DNA of 47,495 nucleotides, from positions 1 through 47,495 of the forward strand of contig JACRCK010000154.1 in assembly GCA_016219065.1 (NCBI GenBank), given 5' to 3'. Of the stretch, positions 34,445 through 43,515 are shown piece by piece. The stretch is from Deltaproteobacteria bacterium (GTDB taxonomy: Bacteria; Desulfobacterota; RBG-13-43-22). The first letter of the stretch is position 1. Every line of letters begins with the position of its first letter. Position numbers and translations under genes: made by a program. The notes beneath the pieces were generated by a model that made no database searches, was not told the DNA's origin, and saw only the letters and a list, made by a program, of their open reading frames with translations.

Positions 34445-37141
34445 CTAAACACCTCCCCTAGAAAGTTTTTTTTTGTCGGCCGGACCCGGACGCCCGCCGG
34501 CGACCGAGGAGGGGCCCGATCGCGGCCGATCCCCGGCCAAGCGGACAGTCAGCTCCCGGTACAGCCGCTCGGCGACCTGCTGGTGGGCCCGGCCGTTGAG
34601 GTGGGTCCACATTTCGTTCCGGGGCCGGGTCAACAGGGTCCGGGGGTCCTGATGGTCAAAAATGTCGGTCAGGTCGATAAGGCCGAAGCCGGTATCGGCC
34701 GCCAGTTTTTTTAGTTCGGCGGCCAAGGCGCTCCTCTCGGCGTTCAAGGGCAGCTGGTAGGGTAGCGGCAGGAAGACGAAAATCGGCTGCGCCTGCAGGA
34801 GGCGGCACTCGGCGACCAATTCCCGGTAGGCCCAGGAGACCAGGTCCCTTTCAAAAGGGCGCAGCCTGGTCTGGGCCAGGATTTGCGGGCTCCGGCGATC
34901 CACCCGGGCCGTTTCCAGGATCCGGCTCAGTTCGTCCTGGGGAATGGGCACCTGCTGGCGTACCGCCTTGGCCAGATCGCGGCCAGCCCACTGCAATTCG
35001 ATGGTATGGGCCACGTACAGGACCAGGTCCGGAGCAAAGTTCTGGATCCGGTTTTTCATCAGGGCGACCTGGCTTAAAGGGCTGTAGCCGTTGAAAGCGA
35101 AATTGAGGACCTCCCAGGACCTGCCCGAGCGGGGAGTGGAGCGGGGGCTATTGAGCCGTTCGGCGAGGAGCGTTCCCATGACTTCCTTTTGGGGGACCCC
35201 CCAACCCATGACATGGGACGAACCCAGCAGGGCAATTCGGAACGTCCCTTCCGGTTTGACCGGCGGGTACTCCCGATCACGCATGCTCCAGCGGTTGGTC
35301 CGAAATTCCGTATCGTAGGCCCGGGCGGCGCTGGAGGGGATCGGTTCCAAAAAACGGAAATCTCCCACCGGCCGGGTCGGGCTGAAGCCGGTATAATCCT
35401 GAAAGGGCAGGCGGTAAAAGGTTTCCCAAAGCTGCTGGTTGGCCTCGTCCTGCTGCAGCAGGTTCTCGTAATAGCCCTGATGCCTTTCGGTTTCCTTGGA
35501 ATCGCCGAGAACCAGGGTTTCCTCGACCAGCTGCCAGGGATACTGCTCGTCCGGAGTCTTATCCACAAAGCGGTTCGCCGCCAGCAGCAGCAGCATGGGC
35601 AACGCCACCCAGGCGAGGTCCTTGCGCAGCAGCCGCAGCGGCAACGTTTGGCCGGCTGAAGCCGGCGCGTTCTTTTTCTTACCCGCCGGCAGGGTTTCCA
35701 TCAGGATTTTTACGGCCATGATCACCGCCAGGGCCGCGGCCCCCCCCAGCAGGGTGTCGCCGTCGGCGAACCGCCACAAGGCCAGCCAGGAGGCTAGGCT
35801 GGGGCTGCTCCAGAGCGACCACAGCAGGCTGATGCAGGCAAAGGTGCCGGCCGTCTGCAGGGCCAGGCGGAAGGCCGCCGCGGGGCGATAGCGGTTGGTG
35901 GCCAGTTTCCGCCCGCGGCTCCGTTTCATTTCCCAGAAGGCGTTGCCCAGCACCAGCAGCCCCAGTATCAGCCAGAAAAGGACATCCGGACCGGTAACGG
36001 CGACTTTCCCCTTCAACCACCAGCTTTGGTACAGGTGGAGGGCCCAGGTGGCCACGAAGGACAGCAGGGTGGCCGTTCCCAGGGCCAGCAGGGGCCGGGT
36101 TTTCAGGCGGAAGAAGGTGGGGTAGTAGAAGACCTTCAAGATGAAGTCCCGCCAGTAGATGTTCACCCGCCGCCAGTAGTCTGTAAAACTGGAGGCCAGA
36201 AAATAGCGATGGTTGGTTTTCGGCAGGTTGAAGCCGAACAACAGCAGCAACCCGGCGATCAGGTGAAATAGCCCCGAAACCTTCAAATAGAGCAGGGAGT
36301 TGGTGAGGATGAATTGGATCAGTCCGGCGCCGTCATGCACCAGGGCGGCGGGGAGATAGAGATGCAATTCGACAAACCGGTAGGCCAGCAACTGGATGAC
36401 CCCCCGGGCCATCCAGCGGGTCCCCCGCTGGTAGATCACCAGCGGCTCTTCGTTGTAATAGCTCCGGCGGAAGGTCTTGAAGTCAACGACCGGGAAGAGG
36501 AGGCAGCAGACGTTGGGCAGCAGGAAGAAGTAGGCCAGGGTGGAGCCCAGCGGGGGGGGTTGGGGCGCCGTCGACAGATCGTAGAGGTAGGTGATCAAGC
36601 GAAACATGAACATGGCCGCCAGCACCGGCCAAACGATGGCCAGGGTCCCGTCCCCCAAGACCTGGACCCGGAACAGTGCGGCCAGGCCCGCCAGGGCCAG
36701 GATCAGGCCCACCCGCCTCCAGAACCCGATGGGCAGATAGACGGCGCCGATCAGGGCTCCGCCGTAGGCCAGGATCGCCAGGGCCCGCGGGACCGCCAGG
36801 GCAAAGTCCCACCAGATGGCGTAGGCCCCCCCCATGACCAGAAAAACGGCCCCCGCCGAAAGGAACACAAAAAAACGGAGCCGCCAGCGTAGGGGGAGCA
36901 GGTGGTTGACCACGAAACCGACCGCCGCCAGATCCACCACCCGACGGAAGGCCGCCGTCTGCAGATCCAGGCCATGCAGCACTCCGGCGATGGCGGCCAC
37001 TTGGACAAAGACCAGGGCCAACCCCAGGTATTCCCACCTGCTGTTGCCGCGGAGGGTTTCCGCCGGTTGGCCATTTTTCCGGTTGGGAATATTGGGGTCG
37101 GCCCAATCAGACTTCGCCATGCGTTTAAATTGGTTGTTCAA
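34445..37141 (-). CDS. MBOAT-like multi-TM protein with C-terminal SGNH-hydrolase-like domain
   Basis: Many TM segments; DYWRRVNIYWRDFILKVFYYPTFF and FVATWALHLYQSWWLKG resemble MBOAT motifs; C-term FRIALLGSSHVMGWGVPQKEVMGTLLAERLN...FNGYSPLSQ...DLTDIFDHQ...MWTHLNGRAHQQVAERLYREL (SGNH-like blocks). Confidence 0.72.
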   Translation of the reverse strand: MNNQFKRMAKSDWADPNIPNRKNGQPAETLRGNSRWEYLGLALVFVQVAAIAGVLHGLDLQTAAFRRVVDLAAVGFVVNHLLPLRWRLRFFVFLSAGAVFLVMGGAYAIWWDFALAVPRALAILAYGGALIGAVYLPIGFWRRVGLILALAGLAALFRVQVLGDGTLAIVWPVLAAMFMFRLITYLYDLSTAPQPPPLGSTLAYFFLLPNVCCLLFPVVDFKTFRRSYYNEEPLVIYQRGTRWMARGVIQLLAYRFVELHLYLPAALVHDGAGLIQFILTNSLLYLKVSGLFHLIAGLLLLFGFNLPKTNHRYFLASSFTDYWRRVNIYWRDFILKVFYYPTFFRLKTRPLLALGTATLLSFVATWALHLYQSWWLKGKVAVTGPDVLFWLILGLLVLGNAFWEMKRSRGRKLATNRYRPAAAFRLALQTAGTFACISLLWSLWSSPSLASWLALWRFADGDTLLGGAAALAVIMAVKILMETLPAGKKKNAPASAGQTLPLRLLRKDLAWVALPMLLLLAANRFVDKTPDEQYPWQLVEETLVLGDSKETERHQGYYENLLQQDEANQQLWETFYRLPFQDYTGFSPTRPVGDFRFLEPIPSSAARAYDTEFRTNRWSMRDREYPPVKPEGTFRIALLGSSHVMGWGVPQKEVMGTLLAERLNSPRSTPRSGRSWEVLNFAFNGYSPLSQVALMKNRIQNFAPDLVLYVAHTIELQWAGRDLAKAVRQQVPIPQDELSRILETARVDRRSPQILAQTRLRPFERDLVSWAYRELVAECRLLQAQPIFVFLPLPYQLPLNAERSALAAELKKLAADTGFGLIDLTDIFDHQDPRTLLTRPRNEMWTHLNGRAHQQVAERLYRELTVRLAGDRPRSGPSSVAGGRPGPADKKKLSRGGV

Positions 37142-37196
37142 CCTTGGATGCCGGCCGGCGGGGAGAAAATATTCGCTCTGGTCCCGGGGTGGCGGC

Positions 37197-38345
37197 TTAG
37201 CGGTTCCGGGTGGTCACGATATCCCGGAGGCTCGCCGCAACGTAAGCCACCTGTTCCTCGGTCAACTCCGGGAATATGGGCAGGGAAAGCAACTCGGCGG
37301 CGATCCGCTCCGCTACCGGGAAATCGCCTGGCCGGTGTCCCAAAAAAGCGTAGGCCTTCTGCAGGTGGACCGGTACGGGATAGTGGATGCCGCAGCCGAT
37401 GCCCTTTTCCGTCAAGGCCGCCAGCACCCGGTCCCGATGGCGGACACGGATGGCAAACAAGTGGTATACGTGCCGGGCATAGTCGGCCACTCCGGGCAGT
37501 ACCACCTCGTCCAGGTCGGCGAGCTGCCGGCGATACCAGGCCGCCTTTTCATTCCGGGCGTCGTTCCACCGCTCCAGATGGACCAGTTTGGTCTTGAGTA
37601 CCGCCCCCTGAAAACCGTCCATGCGCCCGTTCCAGCCCACCACATCGTGGTAATAGCGCCGCGGTTGGCCGTGGTCCCGGAAAATCCGCATCTGCTCCGC
37701 CAGGGTGGTGTTGTTGGTGGTAACTGCGCCCGCCTCCCCATAAGCCCCCAGGTTCTTGCCCGGGTAGAAGCTGAAGGCCCCCGCTACGCCCAGCGATCCA
37801 GCCCGTCTTCCCTTGTACTCCGCCCCGTGGGCCTGGCAGCCATCCTCCACAACTGCCAGTTCGTACCTATCGGCCAGCTCCAGGATGGGATCCATGTCCG
37901 CCGTTTGACCGTACAAGTGAACGGGCAGGATGGCCTTCAAGCGCTGCCCGTTTTTCGGGGCCGCAAGCCGGGACTGGATACAATCCTCCAGCAGATGGGG
38001 ATCCATCGTGCAGGTGTCCTCAGCAATGTCGACGAAAATCGGGGTGGCCCCACAAAAACTGATCGCTTCGGCCGTGGCAATGAAGGTATTGGGCACGGTG
38101 GCCACCGCATCGCCCGGCCCGACTCCCAGGGCCCGCAGAGCGATCCAGAGGGCTTCGGTCCCGCTGCCCACGCCGACGCACTCGCGACAACCGCAGAAGG
38201 GAGCGAAGGCCTGTTCAAATTCGGTCACGAAGGGCCCGCCGGCGAAGGCGGTTTTATCGATCACGGCCTGCAGAGCCTGGTGGATTTCGGGTTTGATGGC
38301 TTCGTACTGGGCTTTCAGGTCAAGAAATGGTACCTGCATGGGCAT
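37197..38345 (-). CDS. DegT/DnrJ/EryC1/StrS family PLP aminotransferase
   Basis: VPFLDLKAQYEAIKPEIHQALQAVIDKTAFAGGPFVTEFEQAFAPFCG; VGVGSGTEALWIALRALGVGPGDAVATVPNTFIATAEAI; FSFYPGKNLGAYGEAGAVTTN. Confidence 0.92.
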   Translation of the reverse strand: MPMQVPFLDLKAQYEAIKPEIHQALQAVIDKTAFAGGPFVTEFEQAFAPFCGCRECVGVGSGTEALWIALRALGVGPGDAVATVPNTFIATAEAISFCGATPIFVDIAEDTCTMDPHLLEDCIQSRLAAPKNGQRLKAILPVHLYGQTADMDPILELADRYELAVVEDGCQAHGAEYKGRRAGSLGVAGAFSFYPGKNLGAYGEAGAVTTNNTTLAEQMRIFRDHGQPRRYYHDVVGWNGRMDGFQGAVLKTKLVHLERWNDARNEKAAWYRRQLADLDEVVLPGVADYARHVYHLFAIRVRHRDRVLAALTEKGIGCGIHYPVPVHLQKAYAFLGHRPGDFPVAERIAAELLSLPIFPELTEEQVAYVAASLRDIVTTRNR

Positions 38346-38408
38346 TCCTCTCGGTAGGCTGGTGTCCGACGCTCAGGGCGCCGTTCCCGCTGGATGGGTG
38401 GTATTCGT

Positions 38409-38924
38409 CTAGGGTCCGGCTTTCGTCCCCTGGGATCCGATTTTAGGCCGCGCCTCTTTTAGGAGCCTCAGGACCCGGGCCGGGTTGCCGGCTACGATGG
38501 CTCCGGCGGGCACATCCCGGGTGACCACGCTGCCGGCGCCTACGATGGCCCCCTCCCCGACGGTAACTCTGGATAGAATGGTGGCGTTGGAGCCGATGGA
38601 TGCTCCCTTCCCGATCCGGATGGGCTCTACAGTCCAATCGGCCTCGGTCTGCAATTTCCCGTTGGCGGTGGCTCGGGGGTAGGTGTCGTTGATAAACATG
38701 ACCCCGTGACCGACGAACACCTCGTCTGCAATGGTCACCCCTTCGCAGATAAAGGTATGACTGGAAATCTTGCAATGACAGCCTATGCGGGCGTTTTTTT
38801 GTATCTCCACGAAAGTCCCGATCTTGGTTCCCGCCCCGATTTCACACCCGTAGAGATTGACGAAGTCGAAAATCTTAACGCCCGGGCCCAGTTTCACGTC
38901 CGGACTAATGCACCGCCGCTCCAC
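38409..38924 (-). CDS. Left-handed beta-helix N-acetyltransferase (WbpD/WlbB-like)
   Basis: VKIFDFVNLYGCEIGAGTKIGTFVEIQKNARIGCHCKISSHTFICEGVTIADEVFVGHGVMFINDTYPRA. Confidence 0.88.
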   Translation of the reverse strand: MERRCISPDVKLGPGVKIFDFVNLYGCEIGAGTKIGTFVEIQKNARIGCHCKISSHTFICEGVTIADEVFVGHGVMFINDTYPRATANGKLQTEADWTVEPIRIGKGASIGSNATILSRVTVGEGAIVGAGSVVTRDVPAGAIVAGNPARVLRLLKEARPKIGSQGTKAGP

Positions 38925-40002
38925 GCAACCCTCCCCACTGTTTGGTCAGGCCCACTTCCTTGTTCAGATCCATGTGTTTCCTCATCTCACTCGGAAACCT
39001 GACCGGGGTGGCCTTGCCCCCGTTTTTGATGGAGGTGTTGGCCGCTTCCAGTATCGAGACCACCCGGAGACCGCTGTACCCGTCGGTCAAAGGCTGGCAG
39101 CCGTGCTCTATACACTCCAGGAAGTGGGTAATCTGTTTCCTTAAGGGCTCAAAATCATCCAGCCGTGGGATATAAATATCCCCGTAGCGATAGGAGAACT
39201 GAAAATCGGCAAAGGTATCGTAATACGGTGGAACGGTCAGACCTTTGTCGTAGATTTTGATCTTCTCCTGGGTCTCAATATCATCGTAGACCAGCATTTT
39301 CTTGGTTCCTACAAAGGTAGTCCGGCGAATTTTATTGGGATCCAGCCAACTGTTGTGGATAAAGGCGACCAGCCCCCCTTTGAAGTGTAAGGTGGTGATG
39401 GCTACGTCTTCTATCTCCGGGTGGAAGTGGGCCTTACCCTGGCTGTTGACCGTTAACGGCACTTCCTTGGTCACATACATAATGATGGACAAGTCGTGTG
39501 GGGCCAGGTCCCAGACCACATTGATGTCGGGTTGAAACAAACCCAGATTCACTCGGGTACAGTTGATGTAAAGCAATTTCCCCAACTCTCCGTTGCCGAT
39601 CAGCTCCCTGATCTTGGTCACCGCCGCCGTGTATTCAAACGTGTGCCCCACCATCAAGATCCGCTGTTTCTCCTCGGCCAGTTTGATAAGCTCCGCAGCC
39701 GTTTCGATCGAATGGGTAAAGGGCTTTTCGATAAACACATGTTTGCCGTGTTGCAGAAATTCCCTGGCGATCGGAAAGTGGGTATACACGGGAGTGGCCA
39801 CCGCCACCCCATCCAGGTCCGGCTGGTCCAGCAGCTCCTTAAAATTTTGGGTGGTTTTAATCATGGGATACAATTTCCGCATATGGTCCAAGCGCTGCTG
39901 ATCCCGATCACAACAGGTCACCTCATCCACTTTATTGGACTGGACAAAGTTCCGGACCAGATTGGGCCCCCAATAACCACATCCTATAACAGCGACTTTC
40001 AT
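38905..40002 (-). CDS. Gfo/Idh/MocA family oxidoreductase
   Basis: MKVAVIGCGYWGPNLVRNFVQSNKVDEVTCCDRD; HGKHVFIEKPFTHSIETAAELIKLAEEKQRILMVGHTFEYTAAV; NVVWDLAPHDLSIIMY. Confidence 0.9.
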   Translation of the reverse strand: MKVAVIGCGYWGPNLVRNFVQSNKVDEVTCCDRDQQRLDHMRKLYPMIKTTQNFKELLDQPDLDGVAVATPVYTHFPIAREFLQHGKHVFIEKPFTHSIETAAELIKLAEEKQRILMVGHTFEYTAAVTKIRELIGNGELGKLLYINCTRVNLGLFQPDINVVWDLAPHDLSIIMYVTKEVPLTVNSQGKAHFHPEIEDVAITTLHFKGGLVAFIHNSWLDPNKIRRTTFVGTKKMLVYDDIETQEKIKIYDKGLTVPPYYDTFADFQFSYRYGDIYIPRLDDFEPLRKQITHFLECIEHGCQPLTDGYSGLRVVSILEAANTSIKNGGKATPVRFPSEMRKHMDLNKEVGLTKQWGGLRGAAVH

Positions 40003-40099
40003 TATAAGCCTCCCACGAATACCGTGTCTCGTATACCTTAACGGTCAAGCAAGAAAGGAGGGAAATCCAGCCCCATTTCAACCCGGATAGCCGATTAGG

Positions 40100-40119
40100 A
40101 AAACCGCCGGCGCGGTTTT
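40100..40119 (-). terminator. Rho-independent terminator-like hairpin AAAACCGC-CGGC-GCGGTTTT
   Basis: Perfect 8-bp stem, 4-nt loop, A/T tracts on both sides; 3' of the sugar transferase gene (stop at 40139) on the transcribed strand. Confidence 0.6.
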
Positions 40120-40138
40120 TCACCTCCAGCCGGCCGGG

Positions 40139-41431
40139 TCAGAATCCTCCTTTGGGACAGATCACCTCCCGGATGGTTTTAAATATAATCTTGAAATCCA
40201 GCCAGAGAGAAAAATTCTTGACGTAGCGGATGTCCAGCCGGACCATCTCATCAAAGGAGGTCTGGCTCCGGCCCTCTACCTGCCACAGGCCGGTGATGCC
40301 CGGTTTGACCTCCAGAATGCGCCGCAGATGCCAGGACTTGTACTTGGCCACCTCGTAAGGAAGAGGCGGTCGGGGACCGACCAGGCTCATCTCACCTCTC
40401 AGGACATTGATGAGCTGGGGCAGTTCATCCAGACTCAATTTGCGGATAATTCTCCCTACCGGTGTGATTCGGGGGTCGCCCTTGATCTTGTAAAGGGGCT
40501 TGTCCGCTTCACCCTGGTTGATCTGTTTGAGTCGGCCATCGATTAAATTGGCCACATACTCCCGGTGAATCTGGTCATTATTCCCCGCTACCATAGAACG
40601 AAATTTAAGGAAGGTAAAGTGGTGTCCTTTCTTACCCAATCGAACCTGCCGGAAGATGACCGGACCGGGTGAGGTACCCTTAATGGCCGCAGCCGTAATC
40701 AACATGATGGGGGAAAAGATGATCAGCCCGACCACCGCCCCGAATATATCCAGGATCCGTTTGAAAGTTAATTGGGCTTGGTTGAAGACCGTTTCCTCAA
40801 AGGGATCGAGAGAGAAGATTCCGGAGGCCCCCCGGTTCTGATCCAGAATTTCATGAAAAAGCTGGTCCGGGTAGCTGCGGGTCAGAATACTGCAGAAGGG
40901 CAGGCTCCGTCCCTGGGTAAGCAACTCCAGGCAACGCTGGGCACCGGATGCGTCCGTGTCCGGCATCAGCAGGGCCAAAACCTTCGGGGTCACCCACCCT
41001 TTAATGTCTGTCTCCCGCGTCGACTGCTTGATGTGGACCAGAAATTCCCTGATTTTTTTAAGGTTCCCCATTAGGTCCCCCTTCAAAAAAAACAAGGCGA
41101 TGGCCAGCGGGGCCTGGGAGCGGTCCACCCGCCGTTTCTCGAAACCCAGTTGTTTCAGAAATTCCTCTTTGGTCAAGATCCCGGCCAGTTGAACACGTTC
41201 AGCTTGGGCGGCCGTTCTCAGGTCCTCGGTCTTGAACTGGGCTTCCTCCGGAGAGGACCAGTTGATCCAATTCTCTCGGGTGGGATACAGGGGTTTGTCC
41301 ATTTTTATTTCCTCGGGAATGGGCTTTTCTACCTTTTTTAATAGAAAACCAACATCCGGCATTACCATCCTTGAACTTTGACTGGGGTCGTCTTCCCTGA
41401 CAGCCCGCTTAACGCCTTTGGAAGTCTTCAC
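40139..41431 (-). CDS. Undecaprenyl-phosphate priming sugar transferase with N-terminal GGDEF-like extension
   Basis: C-term [58 protein letters not shown]...[33 protein letters not shown]...[18 protein letters not shown] start. Confidence 0.9.
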   Translation of the reverse strand: MKTSKGVKRAVREDDPSQSSRMVMPDVGFLLKKVEKPIPEEIKMDKPLYPTRENWINWSSPEEAQFKTEDLRTAAQAERVQLAGILTKEEFLKQLGFEKRRVDRSQAPLAIALFFLKGDLMGNLKKIREFLVHIKQSTRETDIKGWVTPKVLALLMPDTDASGAQRCLELLTQGRSLPFCSILTRSYPDQLFHEILDQNRGASGIFSLDPFEETVFNQAQLTFKRILDIFGAVVGLIIFSPIMLITAAAIKGTSPGPVIFRQVRLGKKGHHFTFLKFRSMVAGNNDQIHREYVANLIDGRLKQINQGEADKPLYKIKGDPRITPVGRIIRKLSLDELPQLINVLRGEMSLVGPRPPLPYEVAKYKSWHLRRILEVKPGITGLWQVEGRSQTSFDEMVRLDIRYVKNFSLWLDFKIIFKTIREVICPKGGF

Positions 41432-41608
41432 CTATTTCCCGGTACTCGGAAGCGGACAGGCTACCGCCATGTCGGGGTTTGGTCGAGTCCCGAATAGTTT
41501 AAGTCCGCAGTTTTCAGTCATGATTGTTGTCGGTTTCGGGTTTACTGCAGGGGGCTCCTGGAGGCCCCTACCTCTACGAAAAAATCCCGACCTTTTAGGC
41601 AGCGGGTT

Positions 41609-42499
41609 TTACCCTTTATGGACTTGGGGTCTATTTTTTTTCCCCTGCCCGTAGCCGTACTGGTTCTTGGCGTAATAGCCGGAGGCCCCAAAGTAGCGCC
41701 GAAAGAGTCCGGGGGCCTTGAATTGGACATGATTGAGAACCACCCCGAGAATTTTATCTTTCTCCAAAAAAGTCAAAGCTTGGGTGATCGTTTCCCGGGG
41801 TGTGCTGCCGGCTCGCACAACCAAGATGATCCCGTCGACCAATTTGGCCAAAACCCCCGAATCGGAGGTGGCCAATAACGGAGTCGAGTCAAATACAATA
41901 AAACGGTCATCGTAGCGGGTTTTTAATTCTTCCACCAGGGTGGTCATGCGGTTCGAACCGATAATTTCCGAGGGATTGGTGGGGACCGTCCCGCTCGGGA
42001 TCAGCGACAATTTTTCCAGATCCGTCTTGACGAGAATATCCGCAACCGACCCGCGGCCTATCAAATAGTCGGCAATCCCGTTCCCGTTGCTGATTCCGAA
42101 CAACGACCCCACATTGGGGTTGCGCAAATCGCAGTCCACCAAAAGGGAGTGCAGGTGAAGGTCGTAGGCGATCCCGATCGCCAGGTTGGCCGCCACAAAG
42201 GACTTCCCCTCTCCCTGAACGGCGCTGGTAACCATGATCGTCTTTACCGAGCGGGAAAAGTTCAGGCGCAGCAGATGGGTGCGCAGCTTTCGAAATTGTT
42301 CCGAAATGATAGAGTGCGGCTGATAAAAAGCGACCAGGGACTTATCAATATTAGACTGTTCGAGAACCAGCGGATTGGTCACCGGCCAGGGATAACTCTC
42401 CAGGGGTCGGTCTCCCGCAGCAGAGACCGCCGCTTTTTTATTCAGTTCCGCCACCCTTTCTTTTTCCGCTTTTTCCAGGGCCAGATGAATCTTGCTCAT
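41609..42499 (-). CDS. CpsD/CapB-type tyrosine autokinase (BY-kinase)
   Basis: SEQFRKLRTHLLRL; Walker A VTSAVQGEGKSFVAANLAI; LLVDCDLRNPNVGSLFG; Tyr-rich tail FGASGYYAKNQYGYGQG. Confidence 0.9.
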   Translation of the reverse strand: MSKIHLALEKAEKERVAELNKKAAVSAAGDRPLESYPWPVTNPLVLEQSNIDKSLVAFYQPHSIISEQFRKLRTHLLRLNFSRSVKTIMVTSAVQGEGKSFVAANLAIGIAYDLHLHSLLVDCDLRNPNVGSLFGISNGNGIADYLIGRGSVADILVKTDLEKLSLIPSGTVPTNPSEIIGSNRMTTLVEELKTRYDDRFIVFDSTPLLATSDSGVLAKLVDGIILVVRAGSTPRETITQALTFLEKDKILGVVLNHVQFKAPGLFRRYFGASGYYAKNQYGYGQGKKNRPQVHKG

Positions 42500-42596
42500 G
42501 GTACTATTCCTTAATAACTTGTTGCCTAAATTCTGTTTTATCCGGCTGTTGCTTACCTTATCGGTCGGCCGCCGCCTAATATGAAATCCGAATTCA

Positions 42597-43496
42597 CTAT
42601 CGCCACCAGTACCAGCCCAAAATCAGCAAGAAAAAGAGTACCAGCAGAATGATTAGGACTATTTTCCCCCGGGCGAGCCTACGCTGGCCTCCGAGGCCTT
42701 CGCGGTTGTCGATCACTTCCTGGATCGTGTTTTTTTCGATGATCTGGCGGTCCGAGGCATACCCCGCGATCAGGGCATTATCGCAGACGATGTTGATCAA
42801 CCGGGGGGTACCCCGGCTGTATTCGAAAATCAGTTCCAGGGCCTTGGCTGAAAAAATCGGGGGGCCTTTCAATCCGGCCTTCCGCAAACGGTTCTCGATA
42901 TATTCGAAGGCCTCTTTCCTGGTCAGCATCCGCAGATGATAACGCAGGCTGATGCGCTGCTTTAACTGGCGGAATTCTTTCCGATCCAGCGTTTCGTTCA
43001 ATTCCGGTTGTCCGACCAGAATCACTTGGAGCAGCTTGCCCTTGGGGGTTTCGAGGTTGGTCAGGAGTCGGATTTCCTCCAGAAGCTCCGGTTTGAGACG
43101 ATGGGCTTCGTCGATAATCAATACCACGCCCACATTGCGGGCATAATAATCCAGCAGGGCCTGATAGAGATGGGCGATGTACTGGCCTTTGGAACGTCGG
43201 TTGGTTTTAACCCCCAGATCTTCGCAGATATATTCCAGGAAATCCAGGATGCTCAAGTTGGGATTGAACAGGTAGGCGGTCCGGGTGCTGCCGTTGAGTT
43301 GGCTGAGCAGGCTTTGGACCAGGGTGGTCTTGCCGGTCCCCACCTCCCCGGTGATGACCGTGAACCCAATTCGTTGACTGACGGCATAGACCATGTGGGC
43401 CAAGGCTTCCTGGTGTCCCGGACTCAGGTAAAGGAATTTCGGGTCCGGGGAAATCTCAAAGGGTTTTTCTTTCAATCCGTAAAAGGTGGTATACAT
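42597..43496 (-). CDS. ExeA-like AAA ATPase, of the type associated with XrtA/PEP-CTERM EPS loci
   Basis: MYTTFYGLKEKPFEISPDPKFLYLSPGHQEALAHMVYAVSQRIGFTVITGEVGTGKTTLVQSLL; VVLIIDEAHRLKPELLEEIRLLTNLET; C-terminal TM helix. Confidence 0.88.
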   Translation of the reverse strand: MYTTFYGLKEKPFEISPDPKFLYLSPGHQEALAHMVYAVSQRIGFTVITGEVGTGKTTLVQSLLSQLNGSTRTAYLFNPNLSILDFLEYICEDLGVKTNRRSKGQYIAHLYQALLDYYARNVGVVLIIDEAHRLKPELLEEIRLLTNLETPKGKLLQVILVGQPELNETLDRKEFRQLKQRISLRYHLRMLTRKEAFEYIENRLRKAGLKGPPIFSAKALELIFEYSRGTPRLINIVCDNALIAGYASDRQIIEKNTIQEVIDNREGLGGQRRLARGKIVLIILLVLFFLLILGWYWWR

Positions 43497-43515
43497 AAAC
43501 AGAACCGCGTCCAGC

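Noticed and set aside
41432-41608. Possible riboswitch (c-di-GMP type) or 29-aa leader peptide ahead of the priming transferase
   Set aside because: A GCGGAC/GTCCGC pairing and a small ORF (MTENCGLKLFGTRPNPDMAVACPLPSTGK) exist, but I could not match the region to a known riboswitch consensus by eye; covariance-model search would be needed.
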